Assembly: GCA_947589205.1 (NCBI GenBank)
Contig: CANQCJ010000027.1
Coordinates: forward strand, 1 to 15,540
Source: an uncultured Ruminococcus sp.
GTDB lineage: Bacteria > Bacillota > Clostridia > Oscillospirales > Ruminococcaceae
Direction: 5' to 3'
Length of the DNA stretch: 15,540 nt
The translations under genes and the position numbers were made by a program. Positions 12,881 to 15,540 of this stretch are shown here, in pieces. A model generated the notes under the pieces. The model was not told the DNA's origin, did not search any database, and saw nothing but the letters and a program-made list of their open reading frames with translations. Every line of letters begins with the position of its first letter. Position 1 is the first letter of the stretch.

Positions 12881-13363
12881 ATGGATATAAGTAAAAACAA
12901 ATACGCGCTCAGGGCGCGGGAATTATTTTACAAGGGGTATAATTGTTCGCAGTCGGCGGCGGGAGCCTGGGCGGAGGAAATGGGTCTTAGTCTTGAAACG
13001 GTATTGAAGCTTTCCTCAGGCTTCGGCGGAGGAATGGGCAGAATGCGCGAGGTCTGCGGAGCGGTCAGCGGAGCCGTTATGGTCATAGGAATGCTGCGCT
13101 CGAGCGGAGAAGCGGGAGCGGACGAGAAGAAAAGGCTTTATGAGCTTGTGCAGAGCTTTGCGGCGCGTTTTAAGGAAGAAAACGGCGCGGGGACTATCGT
13201 CTGCCGGGAGCTGTTAGGGCTTTCGCGGAAAGACCCCTGTTCGCCCGTGCCGGAAGCGCGCACTGCGGAGTATTACAAAAAGCGTCCCTGTCCGGAGCTT
13301 ATCGCGCTTGCGGCTGCACTGACGGAGGAATTTGTCGATGAAGAAAAACGGCGTGATATTTGA
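12881..13363 (+). CDS. C_GCAxxG_C_C family protein
   Basis: Member of the C_GCAxxG_C_C (redox-active/metal-binding cysteine) family, of unknown role, common in anaerobes. Its cysteines fit the pattern: GYNCSQSAA near residue 22, EVCGAVSGAVMVIGM near residue 59 (the core CGAxxG), TIVCRELLG near 107, then DPCSPV and RPCPEL near the C-terminus. SSGFGGGMGRMREVCG is typical of the family. It is 160 residues long, probably cytoplasmic and all-helical. AAAGGTGG lies 8 bases before the ATG. Its last 26 bases overlap the HAD gene, so the two are translationally coupled. No promoter was recognised; the tandem repeat lies just upstream. Confidence 0.88.
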   Translation: MDISKNKYALRARELFYKGYNCSQSAAGAWAEEMGLSLETVLKLSSGFGGGMGRMREVCGAVSGAVMVIGMLRSSGEAGADEKKRLYELVQSFAARFKEENGAGTIVCRELLGLSRKDPCSPVPEARTAEYYKKRPCPELIALAAALTEEFVDEEKRRDI

Positions 13364-14003
13364 CCTCGACGGAACGCTCGTCAGCTCCGGGCATATCTGG
13401 AAAGAGATAGACGTAAAATTTTTAAAAAAGCGCGGCTTTGAGGTTCCCGCCGATTACGCCGAGAGCATTTCCTGTTACAGCTTAAAGGAAGCGGCGGATT
13501 ATACGATAGCGCGTTTCAAGCTTTGCGAAAAGGCCGAGGATATAGTCAAAGAATGGCACGATATGGCGGATACTGAATATTCGCACCTGCCGTTAAAAAG
13601 AGGAGCGAAGGAGCTGCTTATAGGGCTGAAAAAAAGCGGAGTAAAGACCGCTCTCGCCACGGCGGCGGACAGCAGCATTTACGGTGCGGTGTTAAAAGCA
13701 AACGGCATCGAAGAGCTTTTCGACCTATGCGTTACGACCGAACAGGCGGGCAGAGGAAAGGATTTTCCGGACGTGTATCTTTACGCGGCGAACAGCTTCG
13801 GGCTTAACGCCGAACAGTGCATAGTTTTCGAGGACGCGCCCAAAGCCGCTTCGGCGGCGTATTCCGCAGGGTTTACGGTGTATGGCTGTATAGACGTTCT
13901 TTCGGGCAAAACGAACGCGCTTGAAGCGGTGTGCAAAGGGACGTTTTATGATTTTGAGGAGCTTATGGCGGACAAAGCGTTTTTATCGGAATTTTTTTGT
14001 TGA
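13338..14003 (+). CDS. HAD-superfamily phosphatase, beta-phosphoglucomutase-like
   Basis: Cytoplasmic HAD hydrolase acting on an unidentified phosphorylated metabolite. Seen: motif I IFDLDGTLVSSG with the nucleophile Asp and acid/base Asp two residues later, an alpha-helical cap of about 70 residues, motif II TALATAADSS, motif III lysine in GRGKDFPDVYLYAAN, and motif IV VFEDAPKAASAAYSAG. This layout is that of the subfamily containing phosphoglycolate phosphatase and beta-phosphoglucomutase. ATG 13338 follows GGAGG (13324-13328) by 9 bases; the TTG at 13332 is too close to that site. It is 221 residues long. The gene begins inside the C_GCAxxG_C_C gene. Its stop codon overlaps the -35 box of the next promoter. 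Confidence 0.9.
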   Translation: MKKNGVIFDLDGTLVSSGHIWKEIDVKFLKKRGFEVPADYAESISCYSLKEAADYTIARFKLCEKAEDIVKEWHDMADTEYSHLPLKRGAKELLIGLKKSGVKTALATAADSSIYGAVLKANGIEELFDLCVTTEQAGRGKDFPDVYLYAANSFGLNAEQCIVFEDAPKAASAAYSAGFTVYGCIDVLSGKTNALEAVCKGTFYDFEELMADKAFLSEFFC

Positions 14004-14028
14004 CAAATCCTTGTTATTGTGATATGAT
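14000..14028 (+). promoter_or_regulatory. Promoter of the DUF3592-like gene pair
   Basis: A perfect TTGACA (14000-14005) overlapping the HAD stop codon, a 17-base spacer and TATGAT (14023-14028). Confidence 0.82.
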
Positions 14029-14073
14029 AAAAAGAGGAAAACTGCAAATTCTGCTGCGAGGGGTGTTTATGTT

Positions 14074-14643
14074 ATGAGCACAAAAATAAAATACGGTCTG
14101 CTGATATTTATTTTTTCGCTGATAATAACCGCCGCGCTCATAACCAATGCTTATATGCCGTGGAGGGCTTTCAGCGAGGTGGAAAAACGCTGTACCGAGC
14201 CTGTAACGGCAAAGGTAGTCGATACGCTGAAGCAGGAGGAGGAAAATTATTTTTACTACGGACCGAAGGTAGAGTTTCCCGACCGCAGAAACGGTTATAA
14301 TTTAAGAACGGATCTTGTAAACACCGCACGGATAAACAAGACCTGGCAGGAGGGCGAATACATAGCGGTCTACTACAATCCCGCCGACCCGTCCGAAGCG
14401 ATACTGCGCGGCGACCACACGGCGGAAAATAATTTTCATTCTTCTATAGTTATTGGCATCATACTAAGCGCCGCGGGACTTATCGTGCTTATCGTGAGCA
14501 TAGTCAACACCTATAAAACGCCTAAAGGAAAGACCGAAAAATTTAAAACCAATATTTCAGGGCAGTCCTTTGAAGAATGGCGGGAGCAGCAGAATACCGA
14601 GGACGGTGAAGAAGAGCAGGATAAAACGGGAGCAGAGGAATAA
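14074..14643 (+). CDS. DUF3592-like two-span membrane protein, copy 1
   Basis: Function unknown. Layout: membrane span at about residues 7-27 (LLIFIFSLIITAALITNAY), an outer beta-rich segment of about 90 residues, a second span at about 124-144 (SSIVIGIILSAAGLIVLIVSIV), and a charged cytoplasmic tail. The outer part begins RCTEPVTAKVVDT and ends VYYNPADPSEAIL, the pattern of DUF3592-type proteins. The tail carries GQSFEEWREQQ, then a Glu-rich end. The ATG at 14074 has GAGGGG 10 bases upstream. It has its own promoter and lies 30 bases before a second protein of the same layout, which shares the RCTE, NP-DPS and GQxFEEW elements. The two probably arose by old duplication and may work together. 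Confidence 0.82.
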   Translation: MSTKIKYGLLIFIFSLIITAALITNAYMPWRAFSEVEKRCTEPVTAKVVDTLKQEEENYFYYGPKVEFPDRRNGYNLRTDLVNTARINKTWQEGEYIAVYYNPADPSEAILRGDHTAENNFHSSIVIGIILSAAGLIVLIVSIVNTYKTPKGKTEKFKTNISGQSFEEWREQQNTEDGEEEQDKTGAEE

Positions 14644-14673
14644 AAAATTTTTTAGAATGGTGGAGAAATTAAA

Positions 14674-15339
14674 ATGGGGAGAGTTACATATAAAACCAAA
14701 GCAGCAGAAACGCCCGAGTCGCTTAAAACCTCCGCAATAGCCTTTTTGGTCATTGCGGTAATCTGTGCGGCTATGGGCATTGCCGCTCATTTTTCTTATA
14801 CGAAAATGGTAAACCGCTGCACCGAGGATTCGTTTGCGGTGATACAGAGCGTTACCAAGCACTATGTAAGAAGCGGCAGAAGAGGAAGAAGAGCGGAGTA
14901 TACCTTTACCGGGCATTTTAAGGTAAACGATGAACCGTATACCGTTACGGGGAAAAAATCCATAGAGATCTTTGGCGAAGGAGTTCTTGCAAAGGTCTGC
15001 TACAACCCTGACGACCCGAGCGACAATTATCTGCCAGAATGCGAGAGCGATGACGGCTGGATATTTTTCATCATGACGGCGATCCTCTTAATTATGGGAA
15101 TAGCGTCGCTTTTAAAAAGAAGAAATCTGGTCTATAAAACAAATCCCGGCGGTCAGACATTTGAGGAATGGCAGGCGCAGCAGCAGTATGAAATGCAAAA
15201 CGGCATGGGTGCGCCGCAGCAGCCGGGAGATTTTGAGCAGCAGTCAGCCCCGCAGAGCGGCAGGTACAGACGCTACAGCGAAGAGGATTATTTTACCGGA
15301 AGCTCCGACAATGATAACGATGATTTTCTCGGAAGCTGA
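14674..15339 (+). CDS. DUF3592-like two-span membrane protein, copy 2
   Basis: Function unknown. It shares its layout with the gene before it: span at about residues 21-41 (AIAFLVIAVICAAMGIAAHF), an outer beta segment starting RCTEDSFAVIQSV with a basic RSGRRGRRAEYTF stretch, and CYNPDDPSDNYLP closing the DUF3592-like part. A second span follows at about 128-146 (IFFIMTAILLIMGIASLL). The tail has GGQTFEEWQAQQQYEMQ, then a Gln/Pro-rich and Tyr/Asp-rich end of about 50 residues (RYSEEDYFTGSSDNDNDDFLGS) that looks disordered. GGTGGAG lies 9 bases before the ATG. Co-transcribed with copy 1. The nucleoside phosphorylase gene starts 14 bases after its stop. Confidence 0.82.
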   Translation: MGRVTYKTKAAETPESLKTSAIAFLVIAVICAAMGIAAHFSYTKMVNRCTEDSFAVIQSVTKHYVRSGRRGRRAEYTFTGHFKVNDEPYTVTGKKSIEIFGEGVLAKVCYNPDDPSDNYLPECESDDGWIFFIMTAILLIMGIASLLKRRNLVYKTNPGGQTFEEWQAQQQYEMQNGMGAPQQPGDFEQQSAPQSGRYRRYSEEDYFTGSSDNDNDDFLGS

Positions 15340-15353
15340 ATAGGAGAATTATT

Positions 15354-15540
15354 ATGGCTTTACTTACAGACGGAGAAAGACAATTCCATATAAGGGCAAA
15401 GGCGGGAGAGGTCGGAAGATATGTCATTCTTCCCGGAGACCCGATGCGCGCGCCGAAGATAGCGGAGCTTTTTGACAGCGCGGAGCATATAGCGAGCAAC
15501 CGCGAGTATAATCTTTACACCGGATATTTAGACGGAGAAA
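15354..15540 (+). CDS. Nucleoside phosphorylase (uridine phosphorylase type), 3' end cut off by window edge
   Basis: The first 62 residues of an NP-I family nucleoside phosphorylase, which splits nucleosides with phosphate to base and (deoxy)ribose 1-phosphate in salvage. Seen: HIRAKAGEVGRYVILPGDPMRAPKIAELFD, where the GDPMR segment is the phosphate-binding loop, and SNREYNLYTGYLDGE. The SNREYNLYTG stretch resembles clostridial uridine phosphorylases more than DeoD purine enzymes, but the base-binding residues lie outside the window, so purine specificity is possible. The ATG at 15354 has AGGAG 8 bases upstream and follows the DUF3592-like gene by 14 bases, in the same direction. Confidence 0.88.
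   Translation, partial: MALLTDGERQFHIRAKAGEVGRYVILPGDPMRAPKIAELFDSAEHIASNREYNLYTGYLDGE

Overview
The window looks like chromosomal DNA of a Gram-positive anaerobe of the Clostridia, probably an Oscillospiraceae/Ruminococcus-like gut or rumen bacterium. The evidence is indirect: a T-box leader, strong AGGAGG-type ribosome binding sites, consensus sigma-A promoters, DUF4830 and C_GCAxxG_C_C family proteins, an MsmX-type sugar ABC ATPase, and a GGSIT-type esterase next to xylulokinase. No phage, insertion sequence, CRISPR array, rRNA or tRNA gene was found. This is mostly housekeeping chromosome with several unusual regulatory and degenerate-enzyme features.

Left part (1-3220, minus strand). 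Two units are read leftward. The distal one is a T-box leader followed by a YdcF-type protein and hisS, which runs off the left edge. The YdcF gene seems to start at CTG, and its ribosome binding site is buried in a perfect 14-bp hairpin. Upstream lies minD-mgsA, the remnant of a Clostridia-type min/rodA/mgsA neighbourhood. The MinD-like ATPase lacks the usual membrane-targeting tail, and the MgsA homologue has lost two catalytic aspartates. A GC-rich structured leader precedes minD.

Centre (3430-8941, plus strand). A DUF4830 membrane-anchored protein is followed 4 bp later by an RsuA-type pseudouridine synthase. Next come a highly expressed-looking MsmX/UgpC-type sugar ABC ATPase without its own permeases, an SGNH esterase lipoprotein and xylulokinase. 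The last three suggest sugar uptake and xylan/xylose use.

Middle right (8953-11914). A bidirectional terminator separates xylB from alanine racemase (minus), which has a perfect consensus promoter. A divergent pair follows: a small zinc-ribbon protein (minus) and an XRE regulator (plus), driven by two near-consensus promoters that share one -35 box. Beyond the regulator is a hairpin-rich stretch ending in a minus-strand terminator that serves no visible gene, so it may encode a small RNA. RsmE follows.

Right part (11915-15540, plus strand). A single-span, extremely acidic protein with a cysteine cluster is followed by a terminator and a 162-bp tandem duplication. Then come a C_GCAxxG_C_C protein overlapping a HAD phosphatase, two tandem DUF3592-like membrane proteins sharing a GQ(S/T)FEEW motif, and the start of a nucleoside phosphorylase gene cut by the window edge.
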